A stretch of 64,000 nucleotides of DNA from Hippopus hippopus (GCA_946811185.2 OX328108.1:18671239-18735238); one strand, 5' to 3'. Positions 40,411 to 50,668 are shown, counted from the first letter of the stretch. Translations and numbers: made by a program. Notes: generated by a model not told the origin, from the letters alone.

Positions 40411-41577
40411 TATGCTTTACTACACAATTACATGTTTTAACGATCCTGGAAATATGGCTTTTGAAAACATTGTGGCAATTTCCCACAATTTTTTGTATCC
40501 CATCAATGATGATTTTTGTCATTTGAGCCACATATCATTGGTCTGCAAATGCTTTTAATTTGATCCAGTCTTAAGGTTTGACGTTTGGTAAAGTACAGGG
40601 TGTCTGGAAAGTAAGGTAACACTTTTGTACGTTTATAATATGAATTTAAATTTCAAATAAAAAGTTAAAAAATATACATACATGCATATAAAATATGTAA
40701 GTTTCGTTTATTTTTCACTATAGTACGCAATTTATACAGATCTTAGATTTAAAGTACCTTTTTGTCATTAACGTCATTTTAGTAAGTAATGACGTTCTCT
40801 CACTTCCTGTTACCTTGACATGTCTGTAAACAAAACATGCTTTTTTTCGGCACATGTAACCATACTATTTCACAGAGACACCACTGTACAGAGAAAAAAC
40901 TACCTGTATGGTGTGCAATGTCATATCATGTTGTTATTGAACCATATATCTATAAAGATACAATTAATTAGCTACTTATCGCTATTGAAAAACAAGTCTA
41001 GTTCATGCATTCAACAAAAAATGCCTCCTAGATTGCAAAAGACATGGTTTATGTAGGATAGTGCTTCAACACACACTTCTAATACTGTGATAGAATTTTT
41101 ATACTATATGTTGAGTGATAGGTTAATATCAAAACGATATTCCGGGGTAAAATATTGAGGAATATTGTGACCTGTGCACAGTCCTGATGTCTAAAGTCAA
41201 AAGTCTACAATCCCATGCCAGACAGCAAAGACATTTTTTTCTAAAGAATATTACACATGAAATCTTTAAGATTGATCTATAAATGTGCTTAAAAAGATTT
41301 GCAATTTCCTCATGGGTGTTTGGCATGGAAAGAGTATAAGAGGCAGTCATATTGAAAACGTCACGAATTACTAAAATGACGTCAATGACAAAAAGGTACT
41401 TTTGGTTTAAAATCTGTATAAAAATGTGTAATGTACTGAAAATTGAATACAACTTTTACACAAAAAACTTACATATTTTATGTACAAGTAGATATATTTT
41501 TATCTCTTCATCTGAAATTAAAAGCTATATTTTAGACGTACAAAAGTGTTACCTTACTTTCCGGACACCCTGTATTA
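40411..41577 (+). mobile_element. MITE-A forward, split by the mariner-like element
   Basis: 40411-40594 is a full forward body up to CGTTTGGTAAAG; the final TTAA appears after the insert at about 41574-41577. Confidence 0.75.
40595..41573. mobile_element. mariner/Tc1-like non-autonomous element with long inverted ends
   Basis: Flanked by TA on both sides. Both ends carry CAGGGTGTCYGGAAAGTAAG and pair for about 200 bases, including ACCTTTTTGTCATTRACGTC (40758 and complement near 41375). The central ~550 bases are unique and have no transposase frame. TA duplication and a GGGTGTC-type end fit the mariner/Tc1 group; the precise family is not determined. Confidence 0.8.
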
Positions 41578-41580
41578 ACT

Positions 41581-41787
41581 TAACTCTTTCCATACCATAG
41601 ACGACACCAGAAGCTTTAGTGGGCAGTGTAGATCAAGATCAGACTGCACAGAACATGCAGTCTGATCTTTGATCTACACTGTCTACTGCTATATTCTAGA
41701 TTATAACTAAACTGTCTCTTGATCTTGCAAAGGAAATGTATTTTTAGCCTTTGAGAAAATGCATTTATTCAGTAGTAAAAGAGTTAA
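41581..41787 (-). mobile_element. MITE-B, complete reverse copy
   Basis: AACTCTTTCCATACCATAG to AGTAGTAAAAGAGTTAA; strong hairpin GTGTAGATCAAGATCAGACT and complement. Confidence 0.72.
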
Positions 41788-42007
41788 ATCTTTACTAATT
41801 GACAAATTCAACTGGCTCGCACTGAAAGCATTTGAAGACGACAGATTCAATGTGACTCAAATGATGGGATTATTCTGGAAATGACAGAAAAGTTGAGGGA
41901 AAAGGAGAAAATGCTGGTAACCAGCATTTTCTCCTTTTCCCACAATCTTTTCAAAAGCCTTCTTCTTCAGGGTCGTTCAAACTCAGGATTGTGTGGTAAA
42001 GTGTTAC
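41784..42007 (-). mobile_element. MITE-A reverse, complete, centre base flipped
   Basis: The flanks are reverse but the centre reads GGTAACC; it shares TTAA with the MITE-B copy. Confidence 0.88.
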
Positions 42008-42089
42008 TTTCAGGGAAAAATACAAAAATCTCAACCTCTGGCTATGGCTGAAAATACAGTCCACTGAATCTCAGAAAGACATTTTTGTT

Positions 42090-42212
42090 ATGGGCTTGAC
42101 CGAACAAGCAAATGGTATAGATCAAAGATCAGACTGCACAGAATGTGCAGTCTGATCTTGATCAATGCCATTTGCAAAAGCTCCATTTTTGCGTATGGCA
42201 CTAACAGGGTAA
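42090..42212. mobile_element. MITE-B, partial
   Basis: GGTATAGATCAAAGATCAGA and GTGCAGTCTGATCTTGATCA. It lies 25 bases downstream of the exon A donor. Confidence 0.65.
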
Positions 42213-42236
42213 AGAATTATAACTGTTACTACTTAC

Positions 42237-42454
42237 TTTGACTCAATGGACTGATGATGCATGGTTTTTCCGTCGGGCATCAATACCGACAGGTCAATGT
42301 TCTCCCCAATGATTTCATTCATGTTTTCGTCGTCTGGCGGATCTGCTGGGTAACTCAAGATTGGTGGACCATTGCCATTTGTGACGCGTGAAGTCTTTTT
42401 GACCCGGCCAACGTCTGCTGCAACGGTCCCCTTCATGGAGTACGATCCACTCAT
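42237..42454 (-). CDS. COBL: cordon-bleu-like protein, first coding exon (exon A)
   Basis: Encodes residues 1-72 plus two bases of codon 73. I chose the ATG at 42454, seven bases inside an exon whose acceptor (polypyrimidine then CAG) ends at 42462; the reading frame stays open to that acceptor, so translation could also enter from an upstream exon I did not find. The first ~50 residues are low-complexity and polar; the last ~22 (GENIDLSVLMPDG...) resemble the first beta strands of the Cobl ubiquitin-like domain of vertebrate cordon-bleu, where a 'VxLPxG' strand precedes the MMDLLV helix. The donor GTAAGT at 42236 leaves phase 2, and joining to exon B restores an Asn codon and the run SNIPMMDLLVN. 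Cordon-bleu is an actin nucleator and cortical actin regulator in animals; the role here is inferred from homology. No TATA box or 5' UTR exon could be fixed. Confidence 0.8.
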
Positions 42455-42469
42455 TGATTTACTGAAAAT

Positions 42470-42780
42470 GAAAAATGCTAGTTTACCACAAAATTCCATG
42501 TTTTTATTTTTTAATCAAATTCAGCCACAGGCTCCACTCCTGGTTGTGCCCTTCCATCAATTCCTTTTTAAGTTTCAGCTTTGCAACCATATCCCCCTTC
42601 CCCTCCTCCCGCACCCAAAAATTTTGGTTTCAAGGGGGCTCCTCGCCAGGTCAAATAAGCAGCTCCGGCGGAGTGTCGGTTGGCATAGTTTGCGGTCAGA
42701 ACTATGACAGTATCTGATCGTCTTCGAACATCTGACTTTCGTTCTTAAGTAAAACATTCTTGGCAAAGCTTTCGCCCCTC
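42470..42780. other. unassigned, GC-richer stretch upstream of exon A
   Basis: Contains CCCCTTCCCCTCCTCCCGC and AGCAGCTCCGGCGGAG. Composition differs from the surrounding repeats, but no exon boundary or promoter motif is firm. Confidence 0.35.
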
Positions 42781-42910
42781 AAAGAAGAAAGCTTTTGAGG
42801 ATGTTGTGGGAAAAGCAGATAATGGATATAAGCTTCTTTATACTTTTATGGAATCAAATCTGATCCTTTGAGCAATAAATTATTTGATAGCATAAAAATT
42901 CTGTTTTTAT
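42778..42910 (+). mobile_element. MITE-A forward, degenerate
   Basis: AGCTTTTGAGGATGTTGTGG then decayed right arm. Confidence 0.45.
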
Positions 42911-42919
42911 TATACATGT

Positions 42920-43227
42920 ATGAATGATTGATTGTATGGCGTTTAACGCTGTTTTCAACATTATTTCAGTTATATTGCAGGGGCCAGTGCACCTATCCAT
43001 GCTTTCCTGGAGTTTCTTTTACCAGTACACCGCACAATATTCTTTCCAAGCCACTTGCTGCTTTCCCACATAACCATCGTCGAAACAATGATCAGTGGTG
43101 AGAGAGGAATGAATCCTGTTGCATTGACTATCAGCAATCCTTGGAAAGAAATTGGCCGAGCCGGGGATCAAACCAGCGACCCCCTGTTCTTGAGTCCTGT
43201 ACGCTACCCACTGCGCTATCGGGGCTC
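42920..43227 (-). mobile_element. SINE-S1, full length
   Basis: GATTGATTGTATGGCGTTTA tail, body, GGGGATCAAACCAGCGACCC (box B complement) and CTACCCACTGCGCTATCGGG (box A complement). Confidence 0.82.
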
Positions 43228-43427
43228 AGCTTATTGTAAATGTAATATTATAAGCCATTATAAAATTTTGTTGTATGATTAAAAGACAATTCAAAATCTG
43301 ATAAAGACATTTTAATAAATCTACCTTGTATGACTTTTTTTTAAACATTGTAGTGGTAAGAGAAATTGCTAAATCTAGAGGAAATGAATAAATGTGAATG
43401 CATGTCTTCGACTTACAACTTACATCA

Positions 43428-43515
43428 AAGGAAAAAATTTTACACTTGTCTACATTGAAAGCAACTGCAATATTATAATTTGAAGTGAATCAAATAACAG
43501 GATTAAAAATCTAAT
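43428..43515 (-). mobile_element. MITE-A reverse, left fragment
   Basis: GGAAAAAATTTTACACTTGT to GAATCAAATAACAGGATT. Confidence 0.5.
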
Positions 43516-43535
43516 AACCACTGAATAAGTCTCGG

Positions 43536-43764
43536 TCAGGCAACACAATTTCAGACTTGTCCCAATATCAAGAATTTTTCAGCAAATCAACTGTGGCTTA
43601 ACGTGTACATGTATTTGAATTGTCGCTAAAAGAGTAGAAAGCATTGTGGGAAAAGTTAATATAAGAAAATGCTGACTATTACCATTCTCCTGTTTCCACA
43701 GTTTGCAAAAGCTTTCTTTCTAATGGGGGTCTTGAAAATTATGGATTGCTTGGTAAAAGGTTAA
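43536..43764 (-). mobile_element. MITE-A reverse, diverged
   Basis: AGGCAACACAATTTCAGACT to GCTTGGTAAAAGGTTAA. Confidence 0.72.
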
Positions 43765-43789
43765 ACCTTGTATGAAAAGTACACCTTTG

Positions 43790-43915
43790 CAGCTTTGACA
43801 GTGTCGATCAATATCAGACATCACAGAATGCACCTTCTGATCTTTGATCTACACTGTCTGATTAAGAAAGATACTGCAGCTAATGCCTAAAAATAAACAT
43901 TTCTGAGTCATGTTT
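43790..43915 (+). mobile_element. MITE-B, partial
   Basis: GACAGTGTCGATCAATATCA with TGATCTTTGATCTACACTGT. Confidence 0.6.
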
Positions 43916-43947
43916 ACCACCTGAATGTGTTTCGTACCATTAATTCT

Positions 43948-44015
43948 TTAAGCCTTTACCACACGACAAAATTTTAGATCAGTCAAAATTCAAAGTATTT
44001 GCAGATTATAGTTTC
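43948..44015 (-). mobile_element. MITE-A reverse, left fragment
   Basis: TTAAGCCTTTACCACACGAC to GTATTTGCAGATTATAG. Confidence 0.65.
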
Positions 44016-44162
44016 CGGTTTAAATCAAAGACAAATCCCTACAGTTTCTTTACCCCATATACCTTATATTGATTTTTTATCTACGTTTACAAAGCTGACT
44101 AGATTATAACACTGTCAAGTTTTAACAGCGTTTGTTTACTCTCTGGCTGTAAAGATGTCTCT

Positions 44163-44391
44163 TTAACTCTTTACCAAACGACAAATTTTTGGACTGGACC
44201 AAATTCAAAGCATCTGCAGACAACAAATTAAATCTTGTTAATAAGATGATTTCTGACTTTGATAGGGTAGAAAATATTGTGGGAAAAGGAGAAAATGCTG
44301 GTTACCAGCATTTTCTCCTTTTCCCACAATGTTTTCTATAGGCTTCTTTCTCAAGGTCGTTAAAAGTTGGGATTGTATGATAAAGAGTTCA
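44163..44391 (-). mobile_element. MITE-A reverse, complete (229 bp)
   Basis: TTAACTCTTTACCAAACGAC to GATAAAGAGTTCA. Confidence 0.92.
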
Positions 44392-44402
44392 ATAGTTGAT
44401 TA

Positions 44403-44580
44403 AGTGTACCTAAATTCAAAAGCACTTGCAGATGACAAATTCAAGCCAAATGATATGATTTATCTCTGAGAGGACAGAAAATTTGATACAAAAAGGAGAA
44501 ATGCTGGCAAACAATAATTTCTCCTTTTCTCGTGAAATTTTCAAAAGCCTTCTTTTTCTCAGATTATTTAGGTTTTAAAT
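44403..44580 (-). mobile_element. MITE-A reverse, degenerate
   Basis: AAAAGCACTTGCAGATGACA; hairpin AGGAGAAATGCTGGCAAACA eroded. Confidence 0.65.
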
Positions 44581-44584
44581 TAAT

Positions 44585-44955
44585 TGCCCACATCAGGTGA
44601 TAATAAGAATTTTTGTCCATTTACCTGTGAAAAATGATTACCGGCACAGTCTATTTTCAATCCATTTCAACAAAAGTAAGTATAACACACTCTTTCAAAA
44701 ATCCATTAGTCATTTACATTTTAAACTCTAAGAAGTAAAATTTGAAAATAAAAAAAAATACTAACTGGTTTTACTTTACACTGTATAGTGAGAAAACAGG
44801 CCTGTGGGGCTAGACATAAACATGGTCTATTTTTAGAACATGTCAACTCCTATTAATACAGTTATACCTACAAGACAACTAATTAAAAACCAATCACTCA
44901 AACTGTGTTCACCAGCCACACATTAACTGATGGAAATAAATGCTGATGTATATAG
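44585..44955. other. no recognised feature
   Basis: AT-rich unassigned sequence. Confidence 0.4.
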
Positions 44956-44959
44956 TTTT

Positions 44960-45168
44960 TGGCCCCGCCAAGGTCGCTGAGTGGTTAGTGTATCTGACTC
45001 CTGACCTGGTGTTAGCTGGTTTGATACCCAGTTGAGGCGAACTTTTGAAAGTAGCCAGTGGCTTGCAGAGAAAGTTGTATCAATACAGGTGTGAGAAAGC
45101 CAGGAAACACATGTGTAGGTGAACTGACTGTCGTGATATGACCTAGGCTGTTTAAAATCCTTTGTTTA
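44960..45168 (+). mobile_element. SINE-S4 copy
   Basis: Box A AGGTCGCTGAGTGGTTAG, box B GGTTTGATACC, body GTGAGAAAGCCAGGAAACAC; ends at GACCTAGGCTGTTT. Confidence 0.72.
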
Positions 45169-45169
45169 A

Positions 45170-45352
45170 CAACATTGAGGAGAAAGCCTCTTAAAAAAAA
45201 AAACATTGTGATGCTGGTAACCAGCATTTTCTCCTTTTCTCACAATGTTTTCAACCCAAACAAAGACAAATGCCATTGTCTGAGTCTCACTTAATCAGTC
45301 GTCTGCAAACGCATTCAGTATGGGGAGTCAAAATTTCTGTCGCCTGGTGACA
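45170..45352 (+). mobile_element. MITE-A forward, left hairpin arm shortened
   Basis: ACATTGTGATGCTGGTAACC skips GGGAAAAGGAGAAA; the right arm is complete. Confidence 0.78.
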
Positions 45353-45369
45353 GTAAAAAATCTTTCGGT

Positions 45370-45592
45370 GAATCCTTTACGGAACAACAAAGTGTAAGAC
45401 CCATCTATGTTTCCAGTGTTTGCAGACAAGTCAGATATTGTGCAAACGATCAGATCTGTCTTTGAAAGGGCATAAAATGCTGCGGGAAAAGAACAAAATG
45501 CTGCTCACCAGCATTGTCTCCTTTCCCCATAATGTTTTCAATAGCACTTTTTTTCAGGGTCAATAAAACTTGGGATTATTCATTTAAGGATT
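45370..45592 (-). mobile_element. MITE-A reverse, diverged
   Basis: AATCCTTTACGGAACAACAA to CATTTAAGGATTC. Confidence 0.78.
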
Positions 45593-45808
45593 CACCCTTT
45601 ACCACGCAAACATGAGATTTAACGACCCTGAAGAAAACGCCTGTAGAAAACATTGTAGGAAAAGGAGAAAATGCTGATAACCAGCATTTTCTACTTTTCC
45701 TACAATGTTTTCTACCCTTCCAAAGACAACTTTCAATATCCAAGTCGGGTTTGTAATCTGTAAATGCTGTGAATTTGGTCGTATCTAAAAGTTGCTGTTT
45801 GAAAACCT
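45590..45808 (+). mobile_element. MITE-A forward, complete
   Basis: TTCACCCTTTACCACGCAAA to GCTGTTTGAAAACC; adjoins reverse copies on both sides. Confidence 0.83.
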
Positions 45809-46040
45809 TTACCAATAGCAAAATTTACACTTGTCCAAAGTGAAAGCATTTGCACACAACAATTCAAATGTGGCTCAAATGATGGAATTTGTCTGATGGA
45901 AGTTGTTTGATAGAGTAAGAGAACATTATGGGAAAAGGAGAAAATGCTGGTTACCTGCATTTTCTCCTTTTCCCACAATGTTTTCAAAAGGCTTACTTAT
46001 TACGGTTGTTAAAACTCGGGATTGTGTGGTAAAGGGTTAA
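45803..46040 (-). mobile_element. MITE-A reverse, complete
   Basis: Extra TGATGGAAGTTGTT in the left arm; ends GGTAAAGGGTTAA. Confidence 0.87.
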
Positions 46041-46365
46041 AGGGTCAACCCTTGTTGTACTAAGGCCTATCAAAGAAATGTGTCTTTAGGGTTTCCCCAC
46101 CCTACCTAGAAAATGCTGCATGCTGACCCTAAACTTTTTACGCTACAACTGAAAAAAATCTGTCGGGTGTGATTTCGGTACATGGTCCATGTAAAAAGTT
46201 GCTGGAAAAATCCTTATCTACTCTACCTACAGCATCTCAGACCAAAACCCTAAACACATATATTTTTTTGTTAGACCTAATTAAATGAAACAAAAAAACA
46301 AAACTAAATATGCAGAATGATAGTATTATGTCAATGATGATTTTGTCAGAGTATCATGCAAAGAA
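46041..46365. other. no recognised feature
   Basis: Unassigned sequence between MITE-A and MITE-B copies. Confidence 0.4.
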
Positions 46366-46475
46366 GCAGACAGTTTAGATCCTAGATCAGACTGCATGTT
46401 CTGTGCAGTCTGATCTTGGACCTGCACCATCTGCATAAGCAATAAAATGCTGCTTCAGCCATACATGGGTTAAAA
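46366..46475 (+). mobile_element. MITE-B, partial
   Basis: GTTTAGATCCTAGATCAGAC, TGTGCAGTCTGATCTTGGAC and a CATGGGTTAA end. Confidence 0.65.
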
Positions 46476-46573
46476 AAATATTCAAGGAAGAATGATAGAA
46501 TCTCCTTCAAGCGCCAGGTATGCATAAATGGGTTTTATTCCTTTGTGATAATGTAACAAAGTCAAGATTTTTT

Positions 46574-46812
46574 TTAACTCTTTACCAAACATGAAAATTT
46601 GGACTTGACTAAATGGAAAGCATTTGCGAACCACAAATTATAATTATGTAGATCCAATGATGATTTTTGTCTTTGATAGGGTAAAAAAACATTGTAGGAA
46701 AAGAAGAAAATGCTGGTACCAGCATTTTCTTCTTTTCCTTCAATGTTGTTCGAAAGCCTTTCTCTTTCTCTTCAGGGTCATTAAAACTTGGGATTATGCT
46801 GTAAGAGATTAA
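46574..46812 (-). mobile_element. MITE-A reverse, complete
   Basis: TTAACTCTTTACCAAACATG to GTAAGAGATTAA; hairpin shortened to GCTGGTACCAGC. Confidence 0.86.
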
Positions 46813-46831
46813 ATGATATCTCACTAATGAC

Positions 46832-46910
46832 TGAACAGTATAGATCCAAGATAAAACTGCACATTCCGCGCAATAGCACTTGAAGTCAGTCCCTGCACTG
46901 AAAGGTTAGA
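46832..46910. mobile_element. MITE-B, degenerate
   Basis: AGTATAGATCCAAGATAAAA with CTGCACTGAAAGG. Confidence 0.4.
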
Positions 46911-46928
46911 AGAGCTCAAACTTTGTTC

Positions 46929-47137
46929 GAACGCTTTACCAGACAACAAAATTTAAGACTTGTCCAAACTGATTAGAAAGCATTTGCAGATGAAAGTATA
47001 ACTATGACTTACATGACGGAATTTATCTCTGAAAGGATAGAAAACAATGTAAGAAAAGAATAAAAATGCTCCTTTTTCCACAATGTTTTCAAAAGCCCTG
47101 TTTGTTAAAACAGGGTATTGTTTGGTAGTGGGGTAAT
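46929..47137 (-). mobile_element. MITE-A reverse, hairpin centre deleted
   Basis: AAAAATGCTCCTTTTTCCAC removes the central ~25 bases. Confidence 0.75.
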
Positions 47138-47189
47138 ATGCAAAATCTTATCATAAAATAAAAAGCTTGTTAACTTCATTCTAAAGTTT

Positions 47190-47290
47190 CAATCAATCAG
47201 TTAATCAAACAATCAATCAATCTTTATTGATAATTTGATGATACAATGATTGTCGTATATGATATAATATACAAACAATAAAAGATTGAC
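47190..47290 (-). repeat. (AATC)n tail, probable retroposon 3' end
   Basis: CAATCAATCAGTTAATCAAA followed by TTTATTGATAATTTGATG; resembles a minus-strand SINE or LINE tail, parent not identified. Confidence 0.45.
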
Positions 47291-47531
47291 TTAACTCTTT
47301 ACCAAACGACAAAATTTTAGACCGGTCCAAATTGAGAGTATTAGCAGACGACAAAATTAAGGTAACTCACAAATTGACATTTGTTTTGGGGCACATTGAC
47401 ATTTGTTTTGAAAACATTGTGGGAAAAGGAAAAAATGCTGGTTACCAGCATTTTCTCCTTTTCCCACAATGTTTTCAAAAGGAATCTTTCTCAGGGTCGT
47501 GAAAACCAGGGTTTGTTTGGTAGAGTGTTAA
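47291..47531 (-). mobile_element. MITE-A reverse, complete with short internal duplication
   Basis: TTGACATTTGTTTTG occurs twice in the left arm (47378 and 47396), adding ~17 bases. Confidence 0.88.
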
Positions 47532-47559
47532 CCAGTTCAATTTGGACAAATCTTGAAAC

Positions 47560-47880
47560 TTGCAAAGCCAAGTTATTCTATAAAAAGTAAAAGTGTCAGG
47601 AGTTTTCAAACCCCCTGTCAAATTTGACAGTGCACATCTTGCCTGCTCCTCAGGCAACTTTTCCTCAGAAAATGATTTACGCCTTGTCAAAATCAAGAAT
47701 CAGAAGAGGGAGAGCAACTAACCTTTCCCCCCCCCCCCCCCCCACCAAGGGAGATAATCAATAGTGAACTCACTTCAGTAAACAAGAGAGTGACAAACCA
47801 CCTTACTACCTGGCAATATATTTTACTACATATCACAAATTGGTACAAATGCCATTAAAGTATCTTAATGGAATCAAATG
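47560..47880. other. unassigned, with an 18-base C homopolymer
   Basis: The poly-C run is at about 47727-47743, followed by ACCAAGGGAGATAA. No gene seen. Confidence 0.5.
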
Positions 47881-47881
47881 G

Positions 47882-47965
47882 GCAAAAAATGTGGGAAAAA
47901 GGAGTGGTAATTATTAACTCACAATGTTTTCAAATGTATTCCAATACAGGGCATTGATGAGTATC
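47882..47965 (+). mobile_element. MITE-A fragment
   Basis: ATGTGGGAAAAAGGAGTGGT and ACTCACAATGTTTTCAAATG only. Confidence 0.45.
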
Positions 47966-48059
47966 TTTTGTTTTACGGATATTGGGTATGAGGCGATGAA
48001 AATTTTGTGACAGAGAGAAGCAGAGAAATTACTGAAAGTAGCATTTTCTTTGTGTATCA

Positions 48060-48225
48060 GAATGGTTTTATTGATTGATTTGAAGTGATTTTGATTTGTT
48101 TCACACTGCTTTCAACACACAAGTAATTTCATTATCACTTACTACTTCAGCTAAACCATGTTTGTTCCTGGGTTTCACTAATACATGTACATCTACTTGG
48201 CTAGGACTCTGACATGCCTTCTAAT
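48060..48225 (-). mobile_element. SINE-S2 fragment
   Basis: CACTGCTTTCAACACACAAG and TTTGTTCCTGGGTTTCACTA. Confidence 0.45.
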
Positions 48226-48239
48226 AAAATAATGGTGTC

Positions 48240-48408
48240 ACTCTTGATCAAACAACAAAATTGTAAACTTGTTCAAATTGAAAGTATTTGCAGATGACAT
48301 ATCAAATATGGCTTAAGAGAAGAATTTGCCCTTGAATGAGTAGAAAACATGGAGGGAAAAGAAGAAAATGCTGGTTACTCGCTAACCAGCACTTTCTTCT
48401 TTTTCCAC
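48240..48408 (-). mobile_element. MITE-A reverse, right end replaced by a SINE
   Basis: The hairpin centre is GGTTACTCGCTAACC; it breaks off at TTTTTCCAC where SINE-S2 starts. Confidence 0.75.
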
Positions 48409-48595
48409 TGGGACCCTGCATGGCTCAGTAGTAAAATGTAGGATTTATAACCTGGGGACCCTGGATTTGAGCTTCACTGGAAGCACTGGGTTTTTTATCA
48501 GAGTGTCCTTGGGCAAGACATTTCAGTCCCTAGTGAACATTTGAGCTGTCACCATCTTAAAAGAGTTAAAACCATTTATTATGCCAAGTTGAGAC
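48409..48595 (+). mobile_element. SINE-S2, plus-strand copy
   Basis: CCTGCATGGCTCAGTAGTAA (box A) and CTGGATTTGAGCTTC (box B region), then TTGGGCAAGACATTTCAGTC body. Confidence 0.65.
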
Positions 48596-48621
48596 TGACA
48601 TGTGTCAACTCAGGATTAAAA

Positions 48622-48702
48622 AAATGCTTTGAATTTGGAGCAGTCTAAAATCTTGTCACTTGGTAAAGAGTTAAACATTGGATTGTTTTGTGAAGGGTTC
48701 GA
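48622..48702 (+). mobile_element. MITE-A right-end fragments
   Basis: ATGCTTTGAATTTGGAGCAG to GGTAAAGAGTTAA, followed by a reverse end fragment to 48702. Confidence 0.6.
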
Positions 48703-48920
48703 GAGTGAAGAGGGAGATTTTATATATATTTGACAACAGTTTATTATACATATTTATGTGGCCCTATTCATTTATTTGACAATAATTTTCGAACTGAAAT
48801 CATACATCATAGTTTTATCACGAAGCTCGTGCTATCAAGGCCTCGAATGATTCACTGCTAGATCAAAATAATGGATGTCTCTTTGATTTCTTTCCCATGA
48901 TGCAACACTGTAGCAAAGAA

Positions 48921-49407
48921 ATGAGCCGTGCTCTCTCTGGCAAAAAGGGGCTTAACTCTTTATCAAACTACAAAATTTTTGACTGGTCCAAATTGAAAGC
49001 ATTTGCAGACAAAAAATTAAAGGTGGTCAAAATGACAAAGTTTGTCTAAGATAGGACAGAAAACATTGAGGGAAAAGGAGAAAATGCTGTTCACCAGCAT
49101 TTTCTGCTTTTCCCACAATGTTTTCATAAGCCTTCTCCCTCAGCATCGTTAAGTCGGGATCGTGTAGTAAAGGGTTAATGCATATGTGATGCATTATATC
49201 TAGCAAGTCATAATATCTGTATGGATCAATGAAATCCATTTTGTCTGACAATCAGCTGGATCATGAGATAGAATGGTCCTTGGACATGCAGGAAACTGAC
49301 CTGTAGCAAAAGGTTTTGACCCATGTCAGCCTGTGTGCTGACTGCATGGGTTGATAGATTTTGCAGATGCATTAAACCCCATTTTCACAGGGCATCACTC
49401 AAATATC
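48921..49407 (-). mobile_element. MITE-C, copy 4, split by MITE-A
   Basis: ATGAGCCGTGCTCTCTCTGG at 48921, interrupted after GGGGCTTAA, resuming TTAATGCATATGTGATGCAT at 49175. The join matches uninterrupted copy 1 read in reverse. Confidence 0.8.
48952..49178 (-). mobile_element. MITE-A reverse, complete, nested in MITE-C
   Basis: TTAACTCTTTATCAAACTAC to AGTAAAGGGTTAA; TTAA duplicated at the MITE-C junctions. Confidence 0.9.
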
Positions 49408-49536
49408 TTAGCCTGTGAGAATTGCAGGTACTTTGTTTTGTGTATCAACCTATCGGTAATCATTTTTGGTTGTCAATCTACAAAGGTGAAAGTTTATGCA
49501 TTCATTTCTTCTCATCATTTCAAGACAGAACTGATA

Positions 49537-49733
49537 ACGCTTTCACACGTGATAAAAGTTTAGACTTGTTGAAATTAAAGAGAATTTGCAGACCACAATT
49601 GCACTGTGATTTAAAAGACAATTTCTGTCATGGAAGTGGTAGAAAAGCAAAAAATATTGGTTACTGGCTTTTTCTTTTTCCCACAATATTTTTCTTAGGG
49701 TGCTCAAAACTCGGGACTGTATGGTAAAGGGTC
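49537..49733 (-). mobile_element. MITE-A reverse, hairpin shortened
   Basis: ACACGTGATAAAAGTTTAGA to TATGGTAAAGGGTCA. Confidence 0.72.
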
Positions 49734-49753
49734 AGAAAATTTATCTACTTTGC

Positions 49754-49982
49754 TTAACTCTTTACCACACAATCCCGTGTGTTAACGACCCTGAGAAAGA
49801 AACCTTTTAAAAACATTGTGGGAAAAGAAGAAAATGCTGGTAACCAGCATTTTCTCCCTTTTCCAAAATGTTTTCTACCCTTCTAAAGACAGAAATCATC
49901 ATTTGAGTCATGTTTAATTTATCGTCTGCAAATGGTTTCAATTTGGTTGAGTCTAAAATTTTGTCGTGTGGTAAAGGGTTAA
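49754..49982 (+). mobile_element. MITE-A forward, complete (229 bp)
   Basis: TTAACTCTTTACCACACAAT to GGTAAAGGGTTAA. Confidence 0.92.
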
Positions 49983-50124
49983 CTCTTAAACAGATGATAA
50001 ACTGTTGAAGTTATCCAAATTAAAAGCATTTGCAAACCACAGGTTAATGCTATTGAAATGGCTGAAAATATTGTCGGAAATGGAGAAAATGTTGGTCAAC
50101 AAAAGACATGTTCTCACAATTTAA
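49979..50124 (-). mobile_element. MITE-A reverse, truncated
   Basis: Shares TTAA with the previous copy; hairpin AATGTTGGTCAACAAAAGACAT decayed. Confidence 0.6.
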
Positions 50125-50189
50125 TGTAGATGGACACAGTCAGTAACAGATCACTGTAAGATCTTACGCAGATGTGCTTGAACATTTTA

Positions 50190-50421
50190 TAACCCTGTTC
50201 CACACAATCCCAAGATTTAATGACCCCAGACGGGGAAGGTTCATGAAAATATTGTGGGCAAAGGAGAAAATGCTGGTAACCAGCATTTTCTCCTTTTTCC
50301 CCACAATGTTGTCTATCTTTTCAAAGACATATTCCTAGATTTAAACCACCACATTTAGATTGTCGTCTGCAAATGCTTTCCAACTGGACTAGTCTGACAT
50401 TTTATCCATGCATAAAGAGAT
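50190..50421 (+). mobile_element. MITE-A forward, nearly complete
   Basis: AACCCTGTTCCACACAATCC to CATAAAGAGATAA; hairpin intact. Confidence 0.83.
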
Positions 50422-50424
50422 AAA

Positions 50425-50665
50425 AAATATTACAATGTAAAGAAATGGTGTCTGCATGGTAAAAGTAGGTCAAAAGACAAATCAGAAAAAACAATTTAAT
50501 GCACGCCCATTATTATGTAAATTGCAGCATCAGATTGGATTATTTTGCATAATATACATCCTGATTCTCTCCTGTGCTCTACTTTGCAAATGAACAGAAC
50601 CAAAGATCAAAGAAAAGCTGCAGGTTTCATTAATCTGTTGCAACCAAACTAAATGTGCTGTAGGA
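50425..50665. other. no recognised feature
   Basis: Unassigned AT-rich spacer. Confidence 0.4.
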
Positions 50666-50668
50666 ACA

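Noticed and set aside
40820..41056. Transposase frame inside the mariner-like element
   Set aside because: Frames are short and have no recognisable DDD/E spacing or helix-turn-helix.
42372..42717. Plus-strand frames of 80 and 111 codons
   Set aside because: They overlap exon A antisense and unassigned upstream sequence; no similarity or splice support.
49351..49727. Frames of 70 and 101 codons at 49.4-49.7 kb
   Set aside because: They run from unassigned sequence into a MITE-A copy; no coding features.
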